From positions 1 through 64,000 of the forward strand of contig NZ_JAJALI010000003.1 of the NCBI RefSeq assembly GCF_020523795.1: DNA of 64,000 nt, in the 5' to 3' direction. Position 1 is the first letter of the stretch; every line of letters begins with the position of its first letter. Positions 44,541 through 53,846 of the stretch are shown here, piece after piece. Below the pieces are notes generated by a model that was given only the letters and a program-made list of their open reading frames with translations, was not told the DNA's origin and did not search any database. A program made the position numbers and the translations under genes. This DNA is from Ancylobacter sp. Lp-2 (GTDB lineage Bacteria; Pseudomonadota; Alphaproteobacteria; Rhizobiales; Xanthobacteraceae).

Positions 44541-45522
44541 GGCCGTGCGGCGCCTTGACGAGATGAACCCGCTCCTGTGGCTGGTCCTGCGGCGGGTTCT
44601 CCTGTCGTTCGTCTCGTTCCTCGTGGTGTCGGTGATCATCTTCACCGCCGTCGACATCCTTCCCGGCGACACCGCTCAGCGGGCGCTCGGACGGGAGGCG
44701 ACGGCGGAGTCGGTGGCGATCCTGCGCAGCGAGATGCGCCTTTCCGATCCGGCCATCGTCCGCTACGGGCGGTGGCTGGGCGACTTCGTGAGCGGCGATC
44801 TCGGCACGTCGATGGTGTCGAAGCGGCCGGTGGCCGATTATCTCGTCCCACCGCTGCGGCACACGCTGCTGCTCGGCGCCATCGTGCTCGCCGTCCACAT
44901 CCCGCTCAGCCTGTTCCTCGGCCTGGTCTGCGCGCTCACGCGCGACACTCCCCTCGATCTCGGACTTTCGGCGCTGGTGCTGGTGGCGATGTCGGTGCCC
45001 GATTTCGTGGTCGGCATCTTCCTGATCGTCGTCTTCTCCGTCGAGCTCGGCTGGTTTCCGCCCCTGGCGCTGATCGATCAGGCCACGTCCTGGACCGACA
45101 TGCTGTACATGCTCACTTTGCCGATCCTCGCCCTCAACGCGGCGATGACCGCCTATGTGGTGCGTCAGACCCGCGATTCGATGATCGAGGTGCTGAACTC
45201 CGACTTCGTGCGCGTGGCACGGCTGAGAGGCCTGCCTCCCCTGCAGATCGTGCTCGCCCATGCGCTGCCGAGCGCGCTCGGTCCGGCGATCAACGCCATC
45301 GCGCTCAATGCAGCCTGGCTCGTGGGCGGCATCGTGGTGATCGAGGCCGTGTTCAACTATCCCGGCCTCGGGCGACTTCTCGTCGAGGGTGTGCGCTTCC
45401 ACGACGTCCCGATCATCCAGGCCATCGCGCTGATCCTGTCGGGCACGCATATCGCGCTCAATCTGGCGGCCGACATCGGCACGACCCTGCTCAATCCCAA
45501 GCTGCGGACCCGGTCGTCATGA
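44533..45522 (+). CDS. dppB: DppB-like ABC permease (system A)
   Basis: A 329-residue inner-membrane permease with six segments. LRRVLLSFVSFLVVSVIIFT at the N-terminus, the DppB-specific region VDILPGDTAQRALG, and the coupling loop VRVARLRGLPPLQIVLAHAL are present. ATG 44533 overlaps the binding-protein stop by 8 bases (ATGGCTGA). It pairs with the DppC-like protein encoded next. Confidence 0.92.
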   Translation: MAEAVRRLDEMNPLLWLVLRRVLLSFVSFLVVSVIIFTAVDILPGDTAQRALGREATAESVAILRSEMRLSDPAIVRYGRWLGDFVSGDLGTSMVSKRPVADYLVPPLRHTLLLGAIVLAVHIPLSLFLGLVCALTRDTPLDLGLSALVLVAMSVPDFVVGIFLIVVFSVELGWFPPLALIDQATSWTDMLYMLTLPILALNAAMTAYVVRQTRDSMIEVLNSDFVRVARLRGLPPLQIVLAHALPSALGPAINAIALNAAWLVGGIVVIEAVFNYPGLGRLLVEGVRFHDVPIIQAIALILSGTHIALNLAADIGTTLLNPKLRTRSS

Positions 45523-46412
45523 GCGACAGCAAGATCTTCGCCGAGTGGATCGCGGCGGCGTCCGTTCCGCCCGCCCGGCCGCGCCGCAGCGGCACGCGCG
45601 CTTTCCTCGCGCGTCTGCCGCGCGCCGCGCGCGTCGCGGCGCTGGTCCTGCTCGTCTATGCCCTCGTCAGTGCGCTGGCCCCGTGGCTGGCGCCCTTCTC
45701 GCCGGCCGAGATCTTCGTCGGCGCCCCCTTCGAGCCGCCATCGGCCACCCATTTTCTCGGCACCGACGCGCTCGGCCGCGATGTGTTCAGCCGCGTCCTT
45801 TACGGAGGCCGCACGGCGCTGCTGATGGCGGGGGGCGCGGCGCTGCTCACCACCGCCGTCGGCGGTGCGCTCGGCCTCGTGCTCAGCTATTGCGGAGGCC
45901 TCGCCGACGAGATCGGCATGCGCTTCCTCGAAGTGCTGGCGAGCATCCCCTCGGTCATCCTCGCGTTGCTGGTGGTGGGCGCGCTCGGGCCCAGCATCGC
46001 GGTGGTGGTCGTCACCGTCGGACTGCTCGCCGTGCCGAGCTCGACCCGCGTGGTACGGGCGGCGGCACTGGCCTTCGTGGCGGAGGATTTCGTGCTCGCG
46101 GCGCGAGCGCGGGGCGAAGGTCGCCTCGCCATCGCGCTGCGCGAGATCCTGCCCAATGTCGCGGGCACGCTGCTCGTGGAATTCTCCATCCGCACCGGCT
46201 GGGCCGTCATCCTCATCGGCGCGCTGGCCTTTCTCGGCTTCGGCGCCCCGCCCCCCACCCCGGACTGGGGCGCGATGATCAATGAGGGGCGCGGCGGCCT
46301 CGACGCCTCCATCTGGCCGGTGGTCGCACCGGCGGCCGCCATCGCGGCGCTGGTGCTCACCGTCAATCTGCTGACCGACGGCATCGCCCGCGCCCTCGGG
46401 CCGGCACGTTAG
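45519..46412 (+). CDS. dppC: DppC-like ABC permease (system A)
   Basis: A 297-residue permease. HFLGTDALGRDVFSRVLYGG near residue 85 is the hallmark of DppC/OppC, and the coupling loop is LAARARGEGRLAIALREILP. A hydrophilic N-terminus of about 40 residues precedes the first segment, as usual for OppC_N. It overlaps dppB by 4 bases (ATGA). ATPase genes follow after 13 bases. Confidence 0.92.
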   Translation: MSDSKIFAEWIAAASVPPARPRRSGTRAFLARLPRAARVAALVLLVYALVSALAPWLAPFSPAEIFVGAPFEPPSATHFLGTDALGRDVFSRVLYGGRTALLMAGGAALLTTAVGGALGLVLSYCGGLADEIGMRFLEVLASIPSVILALLVVGALGPSIAVVVVTVGLLAVPSSTRVVRAAALAFVAEDFVLAARARGEGRLAIALREILPNVAGTLLVEFSIRTGWAVILIGALAFLGFGAPPPTPDWGAMINEGRGGLDASIWPVVAPAAAIAALVLTVNLLTDGIARALGPAR

Positions 46413-46425
46413 GGAGCTCGCCATC

Positions 46426-47307
46426 GTGACCTCATCCATTCCGTCGCGCCGTGCACCACTGGTGCATGTCGAGCGCCTTACCGTCGAATACCGCCAGGGC
46501 GGCACGTGGCGTCCGGTCATCCGGGAATTGGACCTCACCATCGGCCGCGGCGAGGCGGTGGGTCTTGCCGGGGAGTCCGGGTGCGGAAAATCGACGCTGG
46601 TGTCGCTGCTGCTCGGCGAGACCCGACCGGGCCGGCGCATCGCGGCCGGCGCGCTGCGCGTCGACGGACATGACCTCTCCACCCTCTCGCCGGCACAGCT
46701 GCGCGGCCTGCGCGGCAGGCGGATCGGCTTCGTGCCGCAGAACGGCGGCACCAGCCTCACGCCGACCCGCCGGGTCGCCACCCTGTTGGAGGATGTGCTG
46801 CGCGCGCATCGCCCGGAGCTTGCCGCGCCGGCACGGCGAGCGCGCGCGCGCGAGCAGCTCGCCGCCGTCGGCTTTCCCGATCCGGATGGCGCGCTGCAAA
46901 GGTTTCCGCACCAGTTCAGCGGCGGCCAGCAACAGCGCATCGCCCTCGCCCTCGCCCTTGTGAGCGAACCGGAGCTCCTGCTGCTGGACGAGCCTACCAC
47001 CGGGCAGGATGCGCAGATCCGCCGCGCGCTGATCGATCTTCTGGTCGAGATCCGCCGGCAGTCGGAGGTGACGATCGTCTTCGTGTCGCACGACCTGCTC
47101 ACCCTCTCCGACCTCTGCGACCGCATCGACATCATGTCGGAGGGCCGCATCGTCGAGAGCAATGCGACGGCGGCCGTGCTCGCGCGGCCCGTTCATCCCT
47201 ATGCGCGCCGGCTGGTGGCGGCGGTGCCGCGACTGGACGCGCCGCCGCCATGGCGAAACGGAGCCGAGCGTGGCGACGGTCTCTTGCCCGGGGTGGCCAC
47301 GCTGTGA
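46426..47307 (+). CDS. dppD: DppD-like ABC ATP-binding protein (system A)
   Basis: A 293-residue ATPase with Walker [10 protein letters not shown] near residue 45, Q-loop PQNGGTSLTP, signature FSGGQQQRIALALAL and Walker B LLLDEPTTGQD. The Q-loop lacks the usual FQDP form, and the C-terminal cysteine motif (CPxxPRC) of many OppD/DppD proteins is missing. It begins with GTG 46426 after AGGGAG, and its stop overlaps the second ATPase gene. Confidence 0.9.
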   Translation: MTSSIPSRRAPLVHVERLTVEYRQGGTWRPVIRELDLTIGRGEAVGLAGESGCGKSTLVSLLLGETRPGRRIAAGALRVDGHDLSTLSPAQLRGLRGRRIGFVPQNGGTSLTPTRRVATLLEDVLRAHRPELAAPARRARAREQLAAVGFPDPDGALQRFPHQFSGGQQQRIALALALVSEPELLLLDEPTTGQDAQIRRALIDLLVEIRRQSEVTIVFVSHDLLTLSDLCDRIDIMSEGRIVESNATAAVLARPVHPYARRLVAAVPRLDAPPPWRNGAERGDGLLPGVATL

Positions 47308-48143
47308 GACCTGCCTTCTATTCCCCCAATGCCGGCGCGCCGGCTCCCCTGCCCCTGCTGACGCTCGAGGGCGTGAGCGCGCGCTACGGCCAGACACGGG
47401 GCCTGCTGGGAAGACCCGGCGCCTCGGCGGATGTGCTGCGACAGGTCTCGCTGTCACTGCATCCCGGCGAGACCCTGGCTCTCGTCGGCGAGAGCGGCAG
47501 CGGCAAGTCGACGCTCGCGCGCATCGTCGCCGGGCTCCAGCCGGCGAGCGGCGGGCGCATCTGCTACCGCGGCGGCGAGCTGCCGGCCGACGCCCACAAG
47601 CGTTCCGCCGACTTGCGCCGAGAGATCCAGATCATCTTCCAGAATCCCGATTCGTCGCTCAACCGCCGGCACCGCATCGGCAGAACGATCGGGCGCCCAC
47701 TCGAACTGTTCTTCGGCCTGTCCGCACGGGAACGCGAAAAGCGGGTGATCGACCTGCTGCACGCCGTCCGCCTGCCGGAAGACTATGCCTGGCGCTATCC
47801 GGAGGAGGTCAGCGGCGGCGAGCGCCAGCGCGTGGCACTGGCCCGTGCCCTCGCCGCCCAGCCCCGGCTGCTGCTGTGCGACGAGATCGTCTCGGCGCTC
47901 GACGTGTCGGTTCAGGCCTCCGTGCTGGCGCTTCTCGGCACGATCAAGGCGCAGACCGGGCTCTCGCTATTGTTCATCACCCACGATCTCGCCGTGGCCC
48001 GCTGGTTCGCCGACCGCATCGCCGTCCTGTATCGCGGCGAACTGTGCGAGGTGGCCCCGGTCGAGGAGCTCTTCGCGGCGCCCCGTCATCCCTATACGCA
48101 GGCGCTGCTCGCCGCCCACCGCCCCTCGACGCGCCCATTTTGA
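47304..48143 (+). CDS. dppF: DppF-like ABC ATP-binding protein (system A)
   Basis: A 279-residue ATPase with Walker [10 protein letters not shown] near residue 60, Q-loop FQNPDSSLNRRHRIG, signature [15 protein letters not shown] and Walker B LLLCDEIVSALD. LSLLFITHDLAVARWF contains the H-loop. It starts at a GTG that overlaps the dppD stop (GTGA). It ends with HPYTQALLAAHRPSTRPF, so the C-terminal oligopeptide domain is short. It closes the operon and converges on the Aap-type genes 35 bases away. Confidence 0.9.
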   Translation: MRPAFYSPNAGAPAPLPLLTLEGVSARYGQTRGLLGRPGASADVLRQVSLSLHPGETLALVGESGSGKSTLARIVAGLQPASGGRICYRGGELPADAHKRSADLRREIQIIFQNPDSSLNRRHRIGRTIGRPLELFFGLSAREREKRVIDLLHAVRLPEDYAWRYPEEVSGGERQRVALARALAAQPRLLLCDEIVSALDVSVQASVLALLGTIKAQTGLSLLFITHDLAVARWFADRIAVLYRGELCEVAPVEELFAAPRHPYTQALLAAHRPSTRPF

Positions 48144-48178
48144 CGCGGCAAACGCGCCAGTGACCGGCAATCGAGCCC

Positions 48179-49261
48179 TCAGTTCCGACGTTCCCGGCTG
48201 AGGCGCCGCTCCAGCCACAGGCTGTAGCGCGAGCCGCCATAGCCGAAGATGAAATAGATCGCCGCGACGAACAGATAGGCTTCGTCATAGAATCCGAGCC
48301 ACGCCGGATCGGCCGCCGAGGCTTTGGCGGCGTTGAGCAGGTCGAAGATGCCGATCACCGCCAGCAGCGAGGTGGCGAGCAGAAAGCCGATGGCCTGGTT
48401 GACCAGGCCGGGAATGACGACGCGAAGCGCCTGCGGCAGCACGATCAGCTGCATGATCCGCCAATAGCCGAGGCCGAGCGTCGCCGCCGCTTCCCGCTGC
48501 CCATCCGGTACCGCCTGCAGCCCGCCGCGCACCACTTCCGCGAGATAGGCGGCCCAGAACAGCGCGATCATGATCATCGCCCGCAGGATCTTGTCCATCG
48601 ACTGGCCGGCGGGCAGCGCCAGAGGCAGGATCAACATGGCGACGTACAGGACGGCCACCATGGGAATGCCGCGCATCAGCTCGATATAGCCGATGCTGAG
48701 CAGGCGCAGCCCGCCCATGTCGGAGCGTCGCGCCAGTGCCAGCAGCACCGCCAGCGGCAGGGCGCTGGCAAAGCACGCCGCCCAGATGATGAGCGTCACC
48801 GGCAGGCCGCCCCACTGGTTGGACGCCACCGGCTCCAACAGGCCGGGCAGGCCGGCCATCAGCACCCAGCACAGCGCGATCACCCCCGGCCAGGCGATCG
48901 CAAGCTCGCGCCGCCAGAAGCGCGGCATGGCGGTCGCCGCCAGCAGGCCGAGCATGAGAAGGCAGGCAAGTACCGGCCGCCATTGCAGTTCCGCCGGATA
49001 GAACGCCAGCAGGATGAAGCGGAGCTTGGCCGCGATGAAGGCCCAGCAGGCGCCGTCATGGGCGCGGCATTGGGCGGCGGTGCCGCTCCAGGTGGCGTCG
49101 ATCACCAGCCAGCGCAGCAGCGGCGGCACGATCCAGACGAGCCCCGCCACGGTCGCCAGCGTCACGACCCCGTTGCGCCAGGAGCCGAACAGGCCGAGCC
49201 GGAACGCCGTCCACGTACCTGCGGCGGGCAGACGCGGCGGATCGAGATCGAGCGCGGTCAT
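48179..49261 (-). CDS. aapM: AapM-like amino-acid ABC permease
   Basis: A 360-residue permease of the general L-amino-acid transporter type. The C-terminal HisM-like domain shows IGYIELMRGIPMVAVLYVAM and the coupling loop ATLGLGYWRIMQLIVLPQAL; the N-terminal half carries extra membrane segments as in AapM. It overlaps aapQ by 4 bases (ATGA). It is the last gene of the operon. No AapP ATPase follows; the next gene belongs to the converging Dpp operon. Confidence 0.9.
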   Translation of the reverse strand: MTALDLDPPRLPAAGTWTAFRLGLFGSWRNGVVTLATVAGLVWIVPPLLRWLVIDATWSGTAAQCRAHDGACWAFIAAKLRFILLAFYPAELQWRPVLACLLMLGLLAATAMPRFWRRELAIAWPGVIALCWVLMAGLPGLLEPVASNQWGGLPVTLIIWAACFASALPLAVLLALARRSDMGGLRLLSIGYIELMRGIPMVAVLYVAMLILPLALPAGQSMDKILRAMIMIALFWAAYLAEVVRGGLQAVPDGQREAAATLGLGYWRIMQLIVLPQALRVVIPGLVNQAIGFLLATSLLAVIGIFDLLNAAKASAADPAWLGFYDEAYLFVAAIYFIFGYGGSRYSLWLERRLSRERRN

Positions 49262-50451
49262 GTCGCCGCCTCTCCGCGCAGCGCGACGCGGCGGTTGTAG
49301 AGATTCATCAACGCCGACACGCCGAGATTGATCGCGAGATAGACGAGGATCAGGATGAGCAGCGCCTCGAATGCCTGCCCCGTCGTATTGGCGGTGGTGT
49401 TCACGATGCTCACCAGATCCGGATAGCCGATGGCGACGGCAAGGCTCGAATCCTTGATGAGATCGAGATAGTTCGAGGTGGTGAGCGGGGTGATGACCCG
49501 CAGCGCCTGCGGCAGCACCACCCGCCACATGATCTGCCCGTCGCGCAGGCCGAGCGCCCGCCCCGCCTCCCACTGGCCGGCGCGCACCGACAGGATGCCG
49601 GCGCGCACGACCTCGGAGATGGCGGCGGAGAATTTCACGGTCAGGCCGGCGAGCAGCGCCGCGAATTCGGGGGTCAGGCTGGCGCCACCGCGAATATTGA
49701 AGCCGGAGAGCGCCGGCGCGTCGATGGCGAATTGCGCGCCCGACGCCAGCACGATCACCGCGAGGCCGATAAGCATGGCCGCGCCGGACAGGAGGATGGT
49801 GCGCCGCATGCCGGGCGCCCGCCGGCGGCCGCGCCACAGATGGACGATCCCCACGGCCAGGACGACGAGGGCGGCAAGCCAGCCCCAGACCGGCATCCCC
49901 TCCACCACGAGACGGGGCACGAACACCCCGCGATTGGTCAGGAACACCGTGTCGAACAGCACCAGCGCCTGCCGCGGCCCGGGCAAAGCATGGGCGAGCG
50001 CGATCCACAGGAACAGCTGCAGCAGCAGCGGCGTGTTGCGCACGATCTCCACATAGCCGCGCACCAGCCCGGCGAGCAGCAGATTACCGGACAGCCGCGC
50101 GACGCCGAGCGCGACGCCCAGCACGGTCGCCAGCACGCAGCCGAGGATCGCCACCTTGAAGGTGTTCAGCAGGCCCGCGAAAATGGCGCGGGCATAGGTG
50201 TCGCCGGCGCTGAAGGCGATCGGGCTCTCGCCGATCTCGAAATTGGCCGCGCGGTCGAGGAAGCCGAATCCGGGGCTGATGCCGATGCGGGCCATGCTCG
50301 CCAGCGTGTTGGAAGCGAACCCGTAGAACAGCAGCACCACGGCAATGAGGACCGCGACCTGCCCGAGCGGTCGCGGCCCCCACCATGTCGCGAAGTCCCT
50401 CAGCGCCCCGGCCTTCGCGAAGGCCGGGGCTGTCTTGACGTCGTCGGTCAC
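49258..50451 (-). CDS. aapQ: AapQ-like amino-acid ABC permease
   Basis: A 397-residue permease, the usual AapQ length. GYVEIVRNTPLLLQLFLWI near residue 135 and the coupling loop RALGLRDGQIMWRVVLPQAL near residue 303 mark it as a HisMQ-type subunit. Several extra segments lie between the two conserved parts, as in AapQ/BztB. The binding-protein gene ends 7 bases upstream, and it pairs with the AapM-like subunit. Confidence 0.91.
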   Translation of the reverse strand: MTDDVKTAPAFAKAGALRDFATWWGPRPLGQVAVLIAVVLLFYGFASNTLASMARIGISPGFGFLDRAANFEIGESPIAFSAGDTYARAIFAGLLNTFKVAILGCVLATVLGVALGVARLSGNLLLAGLVRGYVEIVRNTPLLLQLFLWIALAHALPGPRQALVLFDTVFLTNRGVFVPRLVVEGMPVWGWLAALVVLAVGIVHLWRGRRRAPGMRRTILLSGAAMLIGLAVIVLASGAQFAIDAPALSGFNIRGGASLTPEFAALLAGLTVKFSAAISEVVRAGILSVRAGQWEAGRALGLRDGQIMWRVVLPQALRVITPLTTSNYLDLIKDSSLAVAIGYPDLVSIVNTTANTTGQAFEALLILILVYLAINLGVSALMNLYNRRVALRGEAAT

Positions 50452-50458
50452 CGGACGA

Positions 50459-51490
50459 TCAGCGGAACGGCGGCGAATAGAGCAGGCCGCCCTGCGTCCA
50501 CAGATTGTTGTAGCCGCGCTCCCAGCCGAGCGGCTTCAGGTGGCGGTCGAAGATCTCGCCGTAGTTCCCCACCGTCTTGATGATGGTGTAGGCCCATTTC
50601 GGATCGAGGCCGATGGTCTCCGCCAGCGAGGGATCGACACCGAGGAAGCGCTTGATCGCCGGATCGTCCGACTTCAGGAACTCGTCGACGTTCTTGGAGG
50701 TGATGCCCCATTCCTCGGCCTGGATGGTCACGTTGACGGTCCAGTTGACCAGTTCCAGCCAGCGGTCGTCGCCGCCGGCGATGGCGGGGGCGAGCGGCTC
50801 CTTGGACAGGCGCTCGGGCAGCAGGATGTAGTCGTCCGGCTTCTTCAGCTGGGTGAGCTTGCCCACGAGGTCGGAGGAATCCTGGGTGATGGCGTCGACG
50901 CGCCCGGCCTCCAGCGCCGCGATGAACTCGCTGGTGTCCTCGATGGTGACCGGAGTGAACTTGTGGCCGCTCTTGCGGAAGAAATCGGCGATGTTGAGTT
51001 CGCCGGTGGTGCCGCTCTGCACGCCGATGGTGGCGCCGTCGAGTTCGGCGGCGGTCTTCACGCCGGTTTCCTTGCGGGCGAGGATCGCCTGGCCGTCATA
51101 GAAGATGGTCGGGCCGAAATGGAAGCCGAGCTTCAGCGCGCGGCTGATGGTCACCGTGACGCCCGACAAAAGCACGTCGAACTCGCCGGATTGCAGGGCC
51201 GGCAGGCGCTGCTGCGGCGAGGAGGAGGTGAACTGCACCTTGTCCGGATTGCCGAACACGGTGATCGCCAGCGCGCGGCCATAGTCGATGAAGAAGCCCT
51301 GCCACTTGCCATTGCTGTCCGGGGCGAAGAAGCCCGGCGTGGTGCCGACACCGACGCGGATGGTGCCGCGCTCCTTGATCTTGTCGAGCGTCGGACCGGC
51401 GAAGGCGGCGCCCGAGGCGAGGCTGGTGGCGGCGATGAGCGTGGTGGCGACGAGCGCGCGCCAGCCGCGTGGAGAGGAATGCACTGCCAT
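50459..51490 (-). CDS. aapJ: AapJ-like amino-acid-binding protein
   Basis: A 343-residue periplasmic protein of the AapJ/BztA class. The signal ends near residue 31 (GAAFAG) and is followed by PTLDKIKERGTIRVGVGTTP, ADSN-like PDSNGKWQGFFIDYGRALAI, and GVQSGTTGELNIADFF. The C-terminus has WAYTIIKTVGNYGEIFDRHL, closely matching AapJ. It lies 100 bases downstream of an LLM monooxygenase gene, so amino-acid import is joined to sulfur oxygenation here. A sulfur-containing amino acid such as cysteate is a possible ligand (inference). Confidence 0.9.
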   Translation of the reverse strand: MAVHSSPRGWRALVATTLIAATSLASGAAFAGPTLDKIKERGTIRVGVGTTPGFFAPDSNGKWQGFFIDYGRALAITVFGNPDKVQFTSSSPQQRLPALQSGEFDVLLSGVTVTISRALKLGFHFGPTIFYDGQAILARKETGVKTAAELDGATIGVQSGTTGELNIADFFRKSGHKFTPVTIEDTSEFIAALEAGRVDAITQDSSDLVGKLTQLKKPDDYILLPERLSKEPLAPAIAGGDDRWLELVNWTVNVTIQAEEWGITSKNVDEFLKSDDPAIKRFLGVDPSLAETIGLDPKWAYTIIKTVGNYGEIFDRHLKPLGWERGYNNLWTQGGLLYSPPFR

Positions 51491-51590
51491 TGATCGCCCC
51501 TTTGGGGTTGGAGGTCGGCCCGCCGGCACTCGTCCGGAATCGGACGGGCCGGCAGCCATGCGGGTTGCAGGAGAAGCGTTGGGATTGCAG

Positions 51591-52931
51591 TCAGGCGGCC
51601 CGCTCGGTGCGCGTCCGATCCGGGAACGGCAGGTCGTAGTGGTCGCGCAGCGTCGTGCCTTCATAGTCGCGGCGGAACAGCCCGCGCCGCTGCAGGATCG
51701 GGATGACGCCGTCGACGAAATCCTCCAGCCCGCCCGGCAGATAGGCCGGCATGAAGTTGAAGCCGTCGGCGGCGCCGGCCTTGAACCATTCCTCGATGCG
51801 GTCGGCGAGCTGGTCGGTGCTGCCGACGAAGGTCTGGTGGCCGCGCGCGCCGGCCAACCGGTGCAGCAGCTGGCGGATGGTCAGCTTCTCGCGCTTGGCC
51901 AGCTCGATCACCAGCGCGGTGCGGCTGCGATGGGTCTCCACCGTGTCGGCATCCGGGAAGGCATCAAGCGGCACCGGCGCGTCGAGCGGATAGGAGGAGA
52001 GATCGACGCCGCTGAACTGCTTGAGCTGCCGCAGGCCGTATTCCGGCACGGTGAGCTCGTTCAGCTCCTGCGCCAGCTTCTTCGCCTCCGCCTCGGTGCC
52101 ACCGATGATCGGGCTGATGCCGACAACGATCTTCACGTCGTCCGGGTTGCGGCGGTTCTCGGCCACCTGCCGCTTCAGCTCGCGATAGAAGGCCTGCCCA
52201 TCCTCCAGCGTGCGCTGGGCGGTGAACACGACTTCCGCATGGCGGGCGGCGAAGGCGACGCCGGTCTCCGACGAGCCGGCCTGGATCAGCACCGGCCGTC
52301 CCTGCGGCGAGGGCGGCACGTTGAGCGGCCCGCGCACCTTGAAGAACTCGCCCTCATGCACGACCGGCCGGATGCGGCTGGTATCGGCATAGATGCCGGC
52401 CTCGCGGTCATCCACGATGGCGTCGGCGTCCCAGCTGTCCCACAGCTTCTTCACCACCGTGACGAAGTCCTCGGCGCGGCGATAGCGGTCGCGATGGGCG
52501 AGCACACCGTCGAGCCCGAAATTGCGTGCCGCATTCTCGCTACTGGTGGTGACGATGTTCCAGCCGACCCGCCCACCGCTCAAAAGATCGAGCGAGGCGA
52601 TCTTGCGGGCGACGTTGAACGGCTCGTTGAAGCTGGTGGAGATGGTGGCGGCGAGGCCGATATTCGTGGTCACCGCGCTCAGCGCGCCGTGCAGCGCCAC
52701 CGGATCGAGCTGCTCGACCGGGCGCAGCTTCACATTGTCCGACAGCGACGGCGAGTCGCCGAAGAACACCGCGTCGAGCTTGCCGCGCTCGGCGATGCCG
52801 GCGACCTTGCGCTGGTAGTCGAGCGAGGTGAGCCGCACCGGCTCGGAGCGCGGATGCCGCCAGGCGCCCTCATGGTTGCCGCCCGTCGAGACATGGACGT
52901 TGAAATGCAGCTGGCGGGGACGAGAGCTCAT
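51591..52931 (-). CDS. NtaA/SnaA/DmoA-family FMNH2-dependent monooxygenase
   Basis: A 446-residue luciferase-like enzyme. LHFNVHVSTGGNHEGAWRHP starts the family domain, followed by LDAVFFGDSPSLSD, SLDLLSGGRVGWNIVTTSS, GRPVLIQAGSSETG and ADGFNFMPAYLPGGLEDFVD. It carries out oxygen-dependent cleavage with reduced FMN. It lies between Ssu-type transport genes upstream and Aap-type genes downstream in one minus-strand operon, so it probably acts on whatever one of them imports. A MsuD-like role on sulfonates or a DmoA-like role on thioethers are both possible. Confidence 0.9.
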   Translation of the reverse strand: MSSRPRQLHFNVHVSTGGNHEGAWRHPRSEPVRLTSLDYQRKVAGIAERGKLDAVFFGDSPSLSDNVKLRPVEQLDPVALHGALSAVTTNIGLAATISTSFNEPFNVARKIASLDLLSGGRVGWNIVTTSSENAARNFGLDGVLAHRDRYRRAEDFVTVVKKLWDSWDADAIVDDREAGIYADTSRIRPVVHEGEFFKVRGPLNVPPSPQGRPVLIQAGSSETGVAFAARHAEVVFTAQRTLEDGQAFYRELKRQVAENRRNPDDVKIVVGISPIIGGTEAEAKKLAQELNELTVPEYGLRQLKQFSGVDLSSYPLDAPVPLDAFPDADTVETHRSRTALVIELAKREKLTIRQLLHRLAGARGHQTFVGSTDQLADRIEEWFKAGAADGFNFMPAYLPGGLEDFVDGVIPILQRRGLFRRDYEGTTLRDHYDLPFPDRTRTERAA

Positions 52932-52970
52932 GGGTCACCTGTGAAATGGGCCGGATGCGGCGTGGAACGC

Positions 52971-53813
52971 TCAGGCGTTGGAGGTCGGCACGCGCCAGCG
53001 CGACAGCCGGCGCTCGGCGGTCACCAGCAGCTGGTTCACCGCCAGGCCGATCAGGGCGATGGTGAGGATGCCGGCATACATTTTCGGGATCAGGAAATTG
53101 AACTGCGCGTAGTTGATGAGGTAGCCGAGCCCGCGCGTCGCCCCGACCATCTCGGCGGCGATCAGCACCAGGATCGAGCTCTGCGCCGCGAGGCGGAAAC
53201 CGGTGAACACCGAGGGCACCGCCGAAGGCAGGATGATCTTGGTGAAGATGGACGGCGCCGGGAGCGCCAGCGAGCGCGCCGACTTGATCAGCAGCGGATC
53301 GACGCTCTTCACCCCGCTGATGGTGTTGAGCAGGATCGGAAAGAAGCAGGCGAAGGTGACGATGCCGATCTTCGAGGCCTCGCCGATGCCTAGGAACAGG
53401 ATGAACACCGGCAAAAGCGCCAGCGCCGAAGTGTTGCGGAAGAACTCCAGCGCCGAGGTGAGGAAGTCGCGCACCCGGGCGTACCAGCCGATCACCAGCC
53501 CCAGCGGCACCGCCAGCGACACCGCGAGGCCGAAGCCGATCACCGAGCGGATCAGGCTGCCGGCGATGTGGTTCTGCAACTCGCCGCTGCGCAGCATCTG
53601 GACGATGACGCCCAGCACCTGGGTGAAGGGCGGGAACCACACGCGGTCGACCAGCCCCAGCCGCGGCAGCGCCTCCCATAGCGCGAAGACGGCGACGAGC
53701 GACGCCGACTTCCAGGCGAGGCCGCGCAGCGTGCCGAGCCAGCCGGACAGCCGCGCGGCGGAAATACCGGCCGCCAGCCGTCCCCGATCCTCATCCGTTG
53801 CGATGATCGACAT
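52971..53813 (-). CDS. SsuC-like ABC permease (system 3)
   Basis: A 280-residue inner-membrane permease. FPPFTQVLGVIVQMLRSGEL, FRNTSALALLPVFILFLGIG and the coupling loop KSARSLALPAPSIFTKIILP identify the taurine/sulfonate class. It is less like the two other SsuC proteins in the window than they are like each other. It lies between the binding-protein gene (33 bases upstream) and an LLM monooxygenase gene (39 bases downstream). Confidence 0.9.
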   Translation of the reverse strand: MSIIATDEDRGRLAAGISAARLSGWLGTLRGLAWKSASLVAVFALWEALPRLGLVDRVWFPPFTQVLGVIVQMLRSGELQNHIAGSLIRSVIGFGLAVSLAVPLGLVIGWYARVRDFLTSALEFFRNTSALALLPVFILFLGIGEASKIGIVTFACFFPILLNTISGVKSVDPLLIKSARSLALPAPSIFTKIILPSAVPSVFTGFRLAAQSSILVLIAAEMVGATRGLGYLINYAQFNFLIPKMYAGILTIALIGLAVNQLLVTAERRLSRWRVPTSNA

Positions 53814-53846
53814 CGGCCCCTCCCTCCGAGCGCGCCCTGCGGGACG

